A DNA stretch of 64,000 nt. Origin: Allacma fusca. Lineage: Eukaryota > Arthropoda > Collembola > Symphypleona > Sminthuridae. How positions within the stretch are numbered: position 1 is the first letter of the stretch; each line of letters begins with the position of its first letter. Of the stretch, positions 1 through 11,362 are shown piece after piece. Location of the stretch: contig OX359246.1 of the NCBI GenBank assembly GCA_947179485.1, positions 27,280,001 through 27,344,000 on the forward strand. Direction: 5' to 3'. The position numbers and the translations under genes are program-made. The notes under the pieces are model-generated. The model saw only the letters and a program-made list of their open reading frames with translations. It had not been told where the DNA came from and ran no database searches.

Positions 1-3000
1 CGCCTTACCCACGATCGTCCCGTGAGGACTTTCACAAGTATTCATTTCTTGGGTCACAATTCGATCAGGGCAAATCTCCAACTTGAAGTTAATAACGTAG
101 TGTGGATGCTTAACAACCACTAACATCACACTTGGGGTTTTCCCACGAGTTATATCCTCCGGACAGGGCACAAATTCCATACACTCTGTCTGAAGCTCAT
201 CTGATTCCCAAATGGACTCAATATGCTCAATTATAACTAGCGGGCGGTTAGTGACATTCTCAGAACCCTCAAGGCGATATAATTTGATATCACCGTTATT
301 AAAACCTACTGCCAGTATCCCTGCAAGTGGACATAATGCACTCCAATTAAACAGTCAATTCATACAGAATAACCAATGATGATAATATCGTTGTATACAG
401 TGGCAAGTAGCAATAGACACGCAAATATTATAAGGAATTATACACCAACAATTTTACTTAATTTAAAAAAGTAAACGCATAACTTTGCTAAAACTTAAAA
501 ATTGTAGTCACAAATCCTACCAAAAGACCTGTACAAAGTAAACAATTTTTGAACTGGTACCTAAAGTAGGTGAAACCTTGTGGCACTTGTGTTTGGAAGC
601 AATACAGCCAGTTCCTAAATTGATTTTAGAAGCTACTTCCGCCTTCAAAGTTCTGTCCTCACCCACGGATATCCACCACAGCACTAAATCTCCATTGCCA
701 TGGAAGGTCAACAATAATGATAATCTTCCTTCAGTTGAATCTTCTTCTTGGAAATTCGGTAACCAGCCAAAATCTACATAGAAAATAATAAGTCGAATTG
801 AATGGTGAGCAAATTGTCGATGAAAAGGAGGTCTACAATATGTAATTATAGCATTCACAGTCATGACTAAGTATGATTAATTACTGCTAGTATGAATCAA
901 GTTAATAATTAATTAATCCACAATTACCCATAATTTTAGTTAATCTCACCTACAATTACTAGTTCATACAATCGTTTCTTGTAGGTTTCAAACTGGAACG
1001 CCGACTGTGATGTACTCAGCCAGGAGGACAGCAGATGTTTATTGTACTCGCTGGTAATGTCCAAAACCGGTATCCATCCATCATGGTAATTAACTCCACC
1101 TTCATCCGAACTTGTAAGCTGAAAGTCTTCTGTAACCTCCCCCTGGTCTTCATCGGGTCTTGCCCTTGGAGGCAAATGTGGAAGCATTCCAGATTTAGCA
1201 AAAACAATATCAATACTTTTCTCGATATACTGCTGCCTTTCCTTCGTATCATAGATCCTCAGCTGGAAATTGGAAGTCAAGGTTCCCAACAAACATTTCG
1301 GTTTGCTAGAACCATAGAAAGTAACGTAAGCTAACAGCCCCAAAAATTAATAAATTAATAATTCGTACCGAAACTTACTAATGAGGAAAGGCGGTATTCA
1401 TAAAATCCGCGCTCCAGTCCACACGGGTAAAATAATTATTGAACTCAATCCCAGGCAACCCTTTCGGTGTGAGGATGCGGTCCAGCAACAGATCATACAG
1501 TTCAGGTTTGCTCCTATGATTGAACACAGTCTCAATGGAGTAACCTGAGTCCAATTTCGGAACATAATTAGAAATTGTAATCTCCGACCGGGAAACCGTC
1601 AGGTCCACATCTGATTCAAAGCCTGGATCCGCTGTCAACTCCTACGAACCAACACAGATGAGTCATAGTTCTTGAGGGTTAATATGTTTTGAGTGAATAG
1701 GTCTGATTAAATTTAGATACCTTGTATTAGCTTAATGCCATCCACGAATAAAATCCAACTCACAGGGACAGTAGAATTATAGAACCTGTGTTACCAAACT
1801 TACTCTAATTAAACGCAAAGGAATGAATGTGTCTACTCACTTATAGTACCACCAAGGTCGGTATGAAACAAGCTAACAAGAGCTACTTTATTCATTCAGT
1901 ATGTAATGGTGAGGAAATCATCCAAACGCAACAATCATGGCACTGCCAACCCATCTTACAATTAGTTAGACTTAACACAGTCGGACTCAGGCAAACTTAC
2001 CAAAAAACATTTTCAAACTATTTCAGATTAATCATTAAATATGTACAGCACAGCAATTGTTCTCACAATTAGACATATTATAAATTTTAACCAACATCTG
2101 TCATGTAACATTTACTGATGATATTGACATAGGTGCTTAAATTAGTAATGTTATTTCTTAATTACTTGGTACGACGATTCGTTGGTTAATTTAATCCTTA
2201 AAACATAAATATCTACTGATTGGTTTTAAAAATAACGATTTTAACTTATTGAAAAATACAAGGGGGCCCTACGTGAATTAATTAGTTGTCCATATTTTTT
2301 ATTATTATAAAATGCTATAAAAGTGACTCTATATAGCAATTTAATCTACCTGCTCATACATATTTGGCATCCAAAACCCTCACACTCCATAGATTAGGTA
2401 TATTTCCATATGCAACAAGCGGAATCAAGCATTACATAATATTTTTCAGACATGTCCTAAAAAGAGAACAAAATTGCCATGATGATATAATCTCCAAAAA
2501 ATTGGGTCAGCTCGTTGATAGTACCACCGACAGATTAGACCATGTATTTTGACATGCTAGTGCCACTAGTAAATTCAGAAGACATAAACATACATACGTG
2601 CACATCCATGTATAAGAACTTTTACAAACCTGTACAAATCAATATTTATTACTAAACTATCCCCTATTTTGGAAATTATGGCATGTACATATGCATAGGA
2701 ACTAGGAACATAAACATACATCTAACATTCAAGATTTTTCAAGCTTCTGAAATCCGACCCCATGTAAAAATACTACAAAGGAACATACACATACAAGTAC
2801 CTCTAACCTTACTTCCGTTTTTTCAGTTATAGAAATTAGCAATAACTGCAAACTGCAATACAGCTTTAATGATTAGTTTTAATGATTACAGTTTTTATAT
2901 ACTTTAAATTACATGATTTCATCCTAGTAATATTAAGTTCAATAAAGTTCGAGTAAATATTTCAACCTCAGTCACATTAAACGCGCATCAAGCCTACAAA

Positions 3001-6000
3001 TAGCTCAATTACTAATTAATCATTTCTGAAGATGTGCACAAAATCCGCAGAGTATTTACATCTAAACAAAAACGTTATAACTGTACAAACTTCCTAATAC
3101 ATGTGTATTATTTTTCATATTTTCATAAACGGGCATGTAAAATTCCACTTAAAACTAGCAATAAGTTCGTTTTGAAAATTTGCGGAAATTGTAACGAAAT
3201 TGTAAGAAATCACATCATAAACCGATGAGTTTCCAGCAGTCGCTCCTTCCTATCCTCCCTTCTTTCCCTCCATTGCAGAATCAAAGCAATTATACCCACG
3301 ATCCCACAGAAGCCCAAAAGTACCAAGAAAGTATGAAGTGGAGCTTTGGTCGAAGGTAAAAATATGATCCCCTTCCAATCCGAAGGAGGATAGGGCGCTA
3401 TGACAATGATTTGTGAATTAGGAATTAACTGCGTCCACTTATTATTTTTCTTATTACTCTTGCTCGGACTCCAACTGACGTCCAGAACGTCGATGAAATT
3501 CGGGGAGTGACCAATCCCGAAAATGATATAAGGCAGATCCAGGGGTAAATGTGCAGACCTATACATCTGAGCTGCTATAGCACATTTGTCTTCCCCCTCT
3601 TGAGTGGTAGCATTGTAGCTAACAATCGGGCCAGGTATGATATTCCCATAGGGTATCCCATCTAACCTACATTGGGGACAGGCTCGACCCGAAGTAACTT
3701 CTACTTTCAAGTAATTTGCATCATAGTCTGGATTACTAAGAAATCCCGCCAAACTATAGTGATCTTTTCCGAGGTGAGTCTCGGTGTTGGTCCGTCGAAC
3801 TAGAAGAACATCAATCAACCCATCATCATAAATGTCAAAGAAGGTAGCCATTGTCACATTTTCGAAAGTGGCCAGGGATTTAAAATCTATTCGGAATGTT
3901 CTAGGGTATGGACATGGCTTTGTGGGGTTTGGCGAGACGCACGGAACGTTCTCAAATATTACTGCTCGGTACTGTTTGGATAAATAACTGCCCTTCACAG
4001 TCATGATAACTCCTATCAAATCCGGGTATCCATCCATGTTGTAGTCCCCCACTCTGTAAACTAGCCCCGGTTTTGTGTACAAGTCAAACCAAGTGGTTCC
4101 GTTTTCATTCAATCTCAAAAAACTCCACTGCTCTCCAGCTTCATCTTCAAAACTAACGTCCAGGTCGGTGAGATTCCTAGAACGCCATGATATAACCTTG
4201 AATTTTGAGTTCTTACAGCTATTAGAGGTACAGTAAGGCAAAATGTGAAGGAGATTTCCGTCTTGGTTCAAGTCTATGAATATGGGTTGGCCTACTACGT
4301 GCACTTGTGGTGGGGGTTTAACACTGTCCTGTAATGGTATCACGTCAAACAGTTGTAAATGCCATTCATTTTTCAATGTTTCCCCCATATTCCGATAGCT
4401 TTCTAAAAAGTACAGTGGGTAAGTTGATTTGTCTGAAGCTGTCTTCATTCTGAATGTTGTGACTATCAATTCGGGGACAGTATCTTGATCTATATCCACT
4501 ATGGCGTTGGAACTGGGCTTAGTTATTTCAACCTTATCTTTGTCATACTCAGCTTCTTCTAATATTGTCCAGAGATCTGCATTCATACTATCATCGATGC
4601 TGATAGTATAGCTTTTGCACTGAATCTGCTTGCCGGGAAGAAACTTCCACACCGTTTTTACTCGTTTACTTGTAGTACCATTACGATCATTCCTGACGGG
4701 GTTAGATTTATTTTTCGAACAGGTTTGACTCTCCCCAATTAAATCCATGATCATATCTCCATCCACATCAACAATCAAAGGCTCCTGGTACATTTCAATT
4801 AGAGGGTTCAAAGGGTGGAAGCAATCAATGTGAGTTCCATTCCCTGCAAAAATCTGTATCTCAACACATCCGTGAGTGGCAGGTTGCTTCAAGGTGACCA
4901 TGACATCCAACATGCCGTCTCCGTTAAAATCCCCCAAAGAGACACCTTTGATTGTTACTCCCAGAGTTGGATGTCCTTTATCATCATTAACACGGATGTC
5001 ACATGCACTTTGTCTAATGAACAGAGGCTCCTCTTCCCTAGCTAAGTACACAGCAATGGTAGAGCGGTTTTTGGAAACAGTAAAAATGTCAGTGAGCTTG
5101 TCCGCATTGAAGTCACCGAAAGCTGCAGGGAAAAAATCTTCGTGGATTTTGTCGCCAAGCAGGGTGTGGGTAACATCCTTGCCGGAGAAAGTTGGTGGCG
5201 GGTCGGGATCAGCGCCACACAAACCGACAATTCCGGTGGTAAATATTAGAAGGATTTTAATGTACATTGTGTCAACGTTTTTTTTGTGTAAATTTTCTTC
5301 CTTTAGAGCAGCCACTATGCCTGCACGTTAATAACAAGCATAATCAAGAGTAAGAACTTCTGCAGATAAATGAATGAGATGGGATACATTTAAAATGTGC
5401 TCGAAACTATGAACTGGTACAGAGTCAACAGAGAACAAAGTACAATGCTGCAAAACCAACCTTACTTGGTCATAAGTTTGGGGGAGGCAATATGTGATCT
5501 ATAGCTATTAATAAAAAGAGGATTTATATTCAAGTGGACATTTCCTCCCCAGAGCACGACACGCATGAATAATCTAATGTTGTCCCTGGAATACTGGCTG
5601 GAGCAGGTGAGGGTAATCAGATCATACATACTTGAACACATACAACACACTTTCCTGGTCTATAGTACTTATGGGGCTAAAGTAAACACTACTAAAAACT
5701 CCAACTACTCTCCAGTTTGACATGGATTAAATGACACGCAGCCATGCAATACCGAATAAACCCACGGAATATATGGCAGTATTGATTACAAGGGGAAATA
5801 CTTCCTGGACAGTGCACGATTCAACAAAAAGTCTGCATAACTGACTAATATTGACATATATGCTACAACGTTCACCCGAAGTTCAATCTAAAAAGCCAGA
5901 ATATGATTCAGTATCATTCTGGGGCTTGCAGAGTGATAATAGTGATAATAAAATGTAAATACATGAGGCAGTCTTTGCAAATATGCAAACTATTTGAGGT

Positions 6001-7345
6001 TTGCCAAGGGACTGAATGTCTATAACCAAATAATTATTACATGGCACAAAATTTCCCTCAACTTTTTCGCATGAGTCGCCATGCGAAAAGATTTCTAATT
6101 CTATCTCTCCCCGATAATTTTTTTCCCCTTAAACAGGTCGAGGGTGGGAAGATAATACTATAACTTTCATTGGATTGATCCGTAGCCGACGAATTTCATT
6201 TCCTAAAATATCCCAAACATTACGACTCTGACAGTGGGCAGGTGGAAACTTACTTTTACTTACACAGTGAGTCAGAAAAACGAATTACTGTTATACATAC
6301 TACATACATAAATACAACTCTGCATGCCATAGTAATATTTATGTACATGTAATTACTACTCATTGAAGGCCACTAAGGTAAAAATACTTGCTTCAAGACA
6401 AAAACGTACCCACAGAAATTTTAAATATTAATAAAAATTCATAAGTCAAAATGAACTAACATCGACACTAACAATAAGCCAAATAGGAAAGGTTACAAAA
6501 TCATCCCCTCATGTTTTTATTTCCCAAAAAAGTACCATAATAACCCAATCGACATTAACAAAACGGGCTTAAAAGGGGCAAAGAGTCTCTCCTCACTTGC
6601 ATATTAAGCTATATATTCGCCCCGAACCAAACATAATACATAGCACAATGATTATATTGACAGGTTAAAAATACCAACCCAAGCACAGAAGCAAGCCTTT
6701 TAGTGTTAGATCAGAAATGACTTTTGTCAAGAAAACACCAAAATTAAAAAATGATCTAAAAATGCGATGACAAGCAGACAATACAAATCTAAACACCCAA
6801 TCCAATATTTTGTTAAGAATAATAACACTGGCTAAAGGACAAACTATATCATCCGCCCTAAATCGTTTCATTCATCATGTGTACAAAAATATATCAAATA
6901 TTTCTCCATGTCTAAAAAATTTATACACGCCAGAAGGAATATCACAAAGTGACAATTGCAGCAAAAACAGCTGTCTGAATAATTATGCATTTAAAATTAT
7001 CATTACTTGTGCTTCCTAACTACACTACACGTAGGTACACATAACTGCAGCTAATACAAAAATAAAGGGCTCATTACTCATTGAACACTGTAGTGACTAC
7101 TGAGTATGCAATTACAAACTTAAACTCCCAATCCTACCCCATTCCACAGAGTATATTCTCCACAGTATGTAATGAACAGGAATACTTGTATAATCAAAAA
7201 AAAAATAGAATGAACTTACAAAAATGACTATGCCTTTTCGGTTGATGAGTGCCACTTGAAAGTCTTTCGACCAGATAACATTCCCTCGGACCGAGGGAAG
7301 GGTTGAGCGGAAGTCGTGATGTTTCAAGGGACGAATAATGACCAT
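1..7345 (-). CDS. GTF3C4: TFIIIC subunit 4 (TFIIIC90)-like, N-terminal half, partial
   Basis: General transcription factor 3C subunit 4 belongs to the TFIIIC complex that recruits RNA polymerase III to tRNA and 5S genes; its N-terminus is a WD40-like propeller. Exons read on the minus strand: 7220-7345 (ATG at 7345, in-frame TAG upstream), 1379-1641, 950-1305, about 521-773, and about 1-337, running off the left edge. Splice sites are GTAAGT, GTAAGT, GTGAGA and probably GTAGGA; the junction between the last two exons is uncertain. The joined protein follows human GTF3C4 as I recall it: GIVIF-ELTADPG beside SIAVLELICDVHNPG, LLLDRILTPKGLPG beside FMLDRVFNPEGKALPP, then a CLLGTLTSNFQLRI blade and DLVLWW / LAVGFNNGDIKLY blades. 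Sequence similarity is moderate, so the assignment is by aligned landmarks. Intron 1 is about 5.6 kb and contains the ITFG1 gene. Confidence 0.7.
1642..7219 (-). other. Large first intron of GTF3C4-like gene (hosts ITFG1)
   Basis: Bounded by a consensus donor (GTAAGT, read on the minus strand at 7219-7214) and an acceptor TAG just before 1641. Outside ITFG1 (3210-5267) I see only AT-rich sequence with short chance ORFs in 1642-3209 and 5268-7219. No repeat array or RNA gene was recognised. Confidence 0.7.
3210..5267 (-). CDS. ITFG1: ITFG1 / TIP-like FG-GAP type I membrane protein
   Basis: Intronless gene of 685 aa. I chose the ATG at 5267, which gives a signal peptide (MYIKILLIFTTGIVGLCG then A); the frame upstream has only GTG and then a stop. 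Calcium-binding FG-GAP/EF-like loops recur: FGDFNADKLTDIF, LGDFNGDGMLDVMV, DVDGDMIMDL, GDYNMDGYPDLIG, FFDIYDDGLIDVLL. Near the C-terminus come SAHLPLDLPY and IPNSQIIVIAPYP, then one membrane helix (FLVLLGFCGIVGIIALIL) and a short charged tail ending EAHRF-like (ETHRFMM). This is the architecture of T-cell immunomodulatory protein (ITFG1/LINKIN), a surface protein linked to cell adhesion and T-cell modulation in vertebrates. It is slightly longer than human ITFG1 (about 612 aa). It lies wholly within intron 1 of the GTF3C4-like gene, same strand. Confidence 0.95.
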   Translation of the reverse strand: MYIKILLIFTTGIVGLCGADPDPPPTFSGKDVTHTLLGDKIHEDFFPAAFGDFNADKLTDIFTVSKNRSTIAVYLAREEEPLFIRQSACDIRVNDDKGHPTLGVTIKGVSLGDFNGDGMLDVMVTLKQPATHGCVEIQIFAGNGTHIDCFHPLNPLIEMYQEPLIVDVDGDMIMDLIGESQTCSKNKSNPVRNDRNGTTSKRVKTVWKFLPGKQIQCKSYTISIDDSMNADLWTILEEAEYDKDKVEITKPSSNAIVDIDQDTVPELIVTTFRMKTASDKSTYPLYFLESYRNMGETLKNEWHLQLFDVIPLQDSVKPPPQVHVVGQPIFIDLNQDGNLLHILPYCTSNSCKNSKFKVISWRSRNLTDLDVSFEDEAGEQWSFLRLNENGTTWFDLYTKPGLVYRVGDYNMDGYPDLIGVIMTVKGSYLSKQYRAVIFENVPCVSPNPTKPCPYPRTFRIDFKSLATFENVTMATFFDIYDDGLIDVLLVRRTNTETHLGKDHYSLAGFLSNPDYDANYLKVEVTSGRACPQCRLDGIPYGNIIPGPIVSYNATTQEGEDKCAIAAQMYRSAHLPLDLPYIIFGIGHSPNFIDVLDVSWSPSKSNKKNNKWTQLIPNSQIIVIAPYPPSDWKGIIFLPSTKAPLHTFLVLLGFCGIVGIIALILQWRERREDRKERLLETHRFMM

Positions 7346-8321
7346 GTCATTCAACTTCTAATGACAAGGTCAGAATACAAGACAGTTGTCAACTCCTAAT
7401 AGCAGCCTCACTGCTTCCCAGCTTCACACGATAGATTGGCACAAGGCGCAAAAAAAAGGTAAAGGTGTATCCTGTATTGAAGTATACTTATCCTTTTTTT
7501 TTATTGTGTACACACAATTCTATTTCTGTCTTCAACTTCCAACCTCACTGACGTCCAATTGGCTTCTGCATGAAAAATAAATAATCCACGTGGGTAATTA
7601 AAACCTATCTTAGGTAAACAATTCATTCAGAATAGAACACAACTACACAACTATTTCAACTACTTTCAAAAACAGCTTCAAATATTCCAACAACAGCCAA
7701 CAAAACCTTCCATTTCATTTCACAACGTCGAAATTTTGATTACGTCCTCATACTAATACTAATTAACAGGTAATTATCACATGCTGGGCTGTCCACAAAT
7801 AACCAAATTGCTCCTTCCTTTTTATATAATTTGAAATATAAATATGAAATTAATAATTTTTTAAATTTACCTTCTGGTTTGTTGTCAAAAATCACTATAG
7901 TACGCTCCTACTTCTACTCCTCAAGTCCTGGATGTCGTTCTTGTCGTCGTCGTTAACGTCGTTTTTTAAAGCCACAGATGACGATTGGAGCTGTAGTTGA
8001 AGTTCACCGCCAAAATTAAATCAAAAGGGCGGGAAAAATTCAAAAATGGAAACACGTTGGTTTGTTTTGTTTTGATTTTTGTGATAACAAAATATCTTGG
8101 ATTTGATTTTTGTTATTGTGTTGTTCCTTGATGAGTATATTTCACAAAATTTGTTGTGTCATCAAAAATTTGTTTGCTGGAACTTGTGATTTTGGGTCTG
8201 GAATAATTTACTTGTAATTATTGTAACACTTTAGTAACTTTAAAATATTTATTTATTATTTTGTAGTTGTAATTATTGTTTGTTTTTTAAAAGAAGAATA
8301 ATTAATTGTATTATAGATAAA
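7346..8321. promoter_or_regulatory. Divergent promoter region between GTF3C4-like gene and METTL18
   Basis: The two start codons are 976 bp apart, head to head. Two E2F-like sites lie on opposite strands: ACCGCCAAAATT (8006-8017) and GGGCGGGAAAAA (8027-8038). A motif shared with the PNPO upstream region lies at 7357-7390 (separate entry). No TATA box stands out. The function of these sites is inferred from sequence only. Confidence 0.4.
7357..7390 (-). promoter_or_regulatory. Bipartite motif upstream of GTF3C4-like gene
   Basis: Read on the minus strand it is GACAACTGT, 9 nt, then TGACCTTGTCATTAGA, ending 11 nt before the start codon at 7345. The same two parts occur in the same order at 11857-11893 upstream of PNPO. 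AAGGTCA is the half-site of nuclear receptors of the ERR/FTZ-F1 type; whether such a factor acts here is inference. Confidence 0.45.
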
Positions 8322-9629
8322 ATGTTCAGATTCCTCAAAGATGATACTCCAGAGGAGGGAGATGACGGGAGGGAACTTTCGAAGGTGGAGACGAGAGCGG
8401 CAATGGAAATCGTAGTTCAAGACTTGCATTACCAGTTGAGTGAGAAAGTTCCAGTGGGGGAGCAGCAATTCATGAATTCGAGCTTGAAGTATATTTTGGT
8501 AGCTCAGCTCCTCCGTTCCGAGTTTTTGAAAGGAGATGAACGCATTAGAGGGATTTTGGACTCGTCTTCGGATTTGATCCCTGGAGTTTATGAAGGTAAT
8601 GGATTATAGTTTCATTTTTTGAAAGTGTACATGTGCACAGTTGAAATACTATAGGTTTTAAAATGATGAACAATTACTATATTCTTCGGAATTCGTTTTA
8701 AATGCTTTTTCCAGGTGGGTTTAAAATGTGGGAATGCACCTCGGACCTGGTGAAGTATTTGGAGAGTAATTCGGACGTTCTGATTAATGACAACACTAAA
8801 GTACTGGACTTGGGCTGTGGATCGGGTGTTTTGGGATTGTATGCACTTAGCAGAGGAGGACTTGTGGACTTTCAGGATTATGTACGAGGTTTTTATGAGT
8901 AATTAATCCCAGCTTTTATAGAATAATTTTGGGATTCTGACAACTGATTGGGTGTAAGGGTGCTGTGAGGGTGTAAATCTTTTTGTTTAGAATTCGGAAG
9001 TGATCGACTACCTGACGGTGCCAAATGTGATAGTGAATTTTAAGGACAGTGGGTTGTTAAGATGTCGGTTTTATTCTGGGGATTGGGAAGCACTGCGGTT
9101 GCTTTGGACTGGAGAGAATCCTGGGGAAGCTAAGAAATATGATGTTATTTTGTCGTCCGAAACTATTTATAATCTTGAAAATTTGCCTAAATTCGTCCGC
9201 TTGATCAAAGACTGTTTAAAGCCTGATGGATGTTTGTAAGTTGGAATAAATACTTGAGTATTGGATGTTTTATAGGAATTTAGTTTTTATGAGTTTGTAA
9301 TTTTTGGGTGATGCTAAATTTTTGAAGTATAATGCGTAGATTACTAGGAGCCAAAACTTGTTATTTTGGTGTGGGAGGTGGAACTCAATCTTTTCTGAAA
9401 ACGGTTGGAAAGGAACCATCACTGATTTCTGAAGTGCTGCAAGTCATTCGGCAAGGTAATTATTATTAATTTAAATTTAATGTTGAGGCGTTCGCATTTT
9501 ATTATAATTCAGTAATATAATGACTTTTGTGGTTGTTTTAATTATCAAAGTATTCTGATTATTATTATTTTGTATGATGCAGGTGTGCAAAGGGAGATTA
9601 TTAAAGTCACCTTCAGAAATAATTGTTAA
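8322..9629 (+). CDS. METTL18: METTL18-like protein-histidine N-methyltransferase
   Basis: SAM-dependent methyltransferase; the human enzyme methylates a histidine of ribosomal protein uL3 (RPL3). Five exons: 8322-8595, 8715-8881, 8991-9235, 9340-9455, 9583-9629, all GT-AG, giving 282 aa in frame. Family marks: SSDLIPGVYEGGFKMWECT, the SAM-binding VLDLGCGSGVLGLYAL, FQDYNSEVIDYLTVPNV across the exon 2/3 junction, ILSSETIYN, and GAKTCYFGVGGGTQSF across the exon 3/4 junction. The protein is shorter than human METTL18 (372 aa), chiefly because the poorly conserved N-terminal region is reduced. The start is the first ATG. It faces GTF3C4 head to head and converges with PNPO. Confidence 0.94.
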
Positions 9630-9733
9630 CGGGAAACGGGATCATTGTATTTCATGTTATTTTTATTATTTATTATTGTCGTCTGTGGTGATGAAATTTT
9701 TATGCTACATAGATGATCGTGAGCGTGACTCAA

Positions 9734-9739
9734 AATAAA
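9734..9739 (+). terminator. Polyadenylation signal for METTL18
   Basis: AATAAA about 105 nt past the METTL18 stop codon. Confidence 0.5.
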
Positions 9740-9959
9740 TCTTATTTCTATTAGGACTAAATTTCTTGTCACTAATAGAACTCAGTCACAGAATAATAAT
9801 AATTGATAATTGAAATATGCTTTGGAGATTCCCTGTTTGAAAGTAAGATTCGAACAAAATATTATATCGAGTTCCGAGCTCTATATCTATATTATTCGGA
9901 AAAATATAACAGGTTCTTGAGTCAAGAAATATTAATTTAATCCGCGTTCCCAAATTATT

Positions 9960-11362
9960 TCAAGGTGAGAGTCTTTCATATACCCAGCCGTGTTCCCCCT
10001 TATGAACTATTTCATTTATTTCTTCTCCTGGTTGCAATTTTCGAAAGCGGATTCTGTCGTGAATACGATTCGTTTGACCTTGCCAAAATTCCACAGTATC
10101 CGGTTTTAAGATAAACCCTCCCCTAGTATGTCACGTGATTTACAGCAATTATTACATGAATCAATATTTTATTATCATTTAAAAAGAAAAAATTATTGTC
10201 ATTAATTACCAGTATTTTGGCTTTTCAATCGGGATGCCCGCATCTGCCAATTCTTGCAACTCCTTTTCTTTCTGATCAAGGTACTCACGACTAGGAATGG
10301 GCTGACTTTGCAAACTGAGTGCAGCACCGATTCTGCTGGACACAGGCCGCGAGTTAAAATACTCCTGAGCCTCTTGTTCTTCCAGCTTTTCAATAACTCC
10401 TTCAATTCTTACCTTTCGAATTCAAAAAAAGGTTAGCTAAAATTCGAAATTGTCAAACTTCCTAAAATTCGGAATCATTTCTCTTACACATCTCTTCAAA
10501 GGCTCCCAGAAGAAATTGATAGCACCAAAAGGATTTTCAGCCTACAAAATCAAAAATCACAGCGTATATTATTGATGACAACAGACTTAATTGTCATGAA
10601 AAAGATGAATTATGCCTAATAGTTTTCACAATATTTTTCATGGACGTTCCTTCAATAAGTTTAAATTATACTTCGGTTCAATTGAGTCCCAAGTTTTATT
10701 TAGTGATCCCATTAAAAGGAATTTATTGTTCATTGATAAACATTTAAACTAGTATAGGTAAAAATACGAGTTTAATTTCCCCCAGACTTACGATTTCTTT
10801 TCCTTTACGGCTGTCATAATTAGTAAAGAATTTGAACCCGTCTGCCCCATACCCCTTCAGTAGTACCATGCGGGCTGATGGGCGACCCTCTCTACACAAT
10901 ACAAATTAAACAGTAGAACTCAAAATTATACAAAGCCACCTTTAAGTTAAATCTTTATCCGTATATATTTACTTGGAAGCCGTAGCAAGGCACATTGCAT
11001 TCGGTTCAATAATCCCAGCTGTACTAGAGGCCAACTGGAACCAGTGGTCAAACTGAGTAATTGGTTCCGTGGCTATGAGTTTATCCTCCGTAAAAACATC
11101 CTCCTTTCCCCTGTATGGAGTTCGCATTCCTAGGATTCGGTCACCAGCAAAACAAAATCTACGCGTGAGAAGACCTGCATCATATAATTTAACAAGAAGA
11201 ATACCCTACCTTTCTAATCCCATCAATTCCTTTAAAATCTCAGACACTTTAACCAAACTACATTGCAAACTTTCAAAACTATAACCAAACCCCTTTACGC
11301 GTAAATCATTACTAATTATTCATACCTCCCAAAAATACATGTGTTGATGCCGAGGTTGCCAT
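9960..11362 (-). CDS. PNPO: Pyridoxamine/pyridoxine 5'-phosphate oxidase
   Basis: FMN-dependent oxidase making pyridoxal 5'-phosphate, the last step of vitamin B6 salvage. Six coding exons on the minus strand: 11326-11362, 10973-11174, 10792-10891, 10488-10541, 10210-10412, 9960-10122; phases agree and give 252 aa (human 261). Marks: [54 protein letters not shown], the substrate-site [16 protein letters not shown], and [17 protein letters not shown], ending ERLSP like the human protein. The ATG at 11362 follows an in-frame TGA. A 5'UTR intron is likely (acceptor at 11440-11441, possible donor near 11734), which would put the promoter near 11.86 kb. Confidence 0.95.

Noticed and set aside
5268-5315. 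Longer ITFG1 N-terminus from the GTG at 5315
   Set aside because: No ATG there, a stop lies just upstream, and the ATG at 5267 gives a clean signal peptide.
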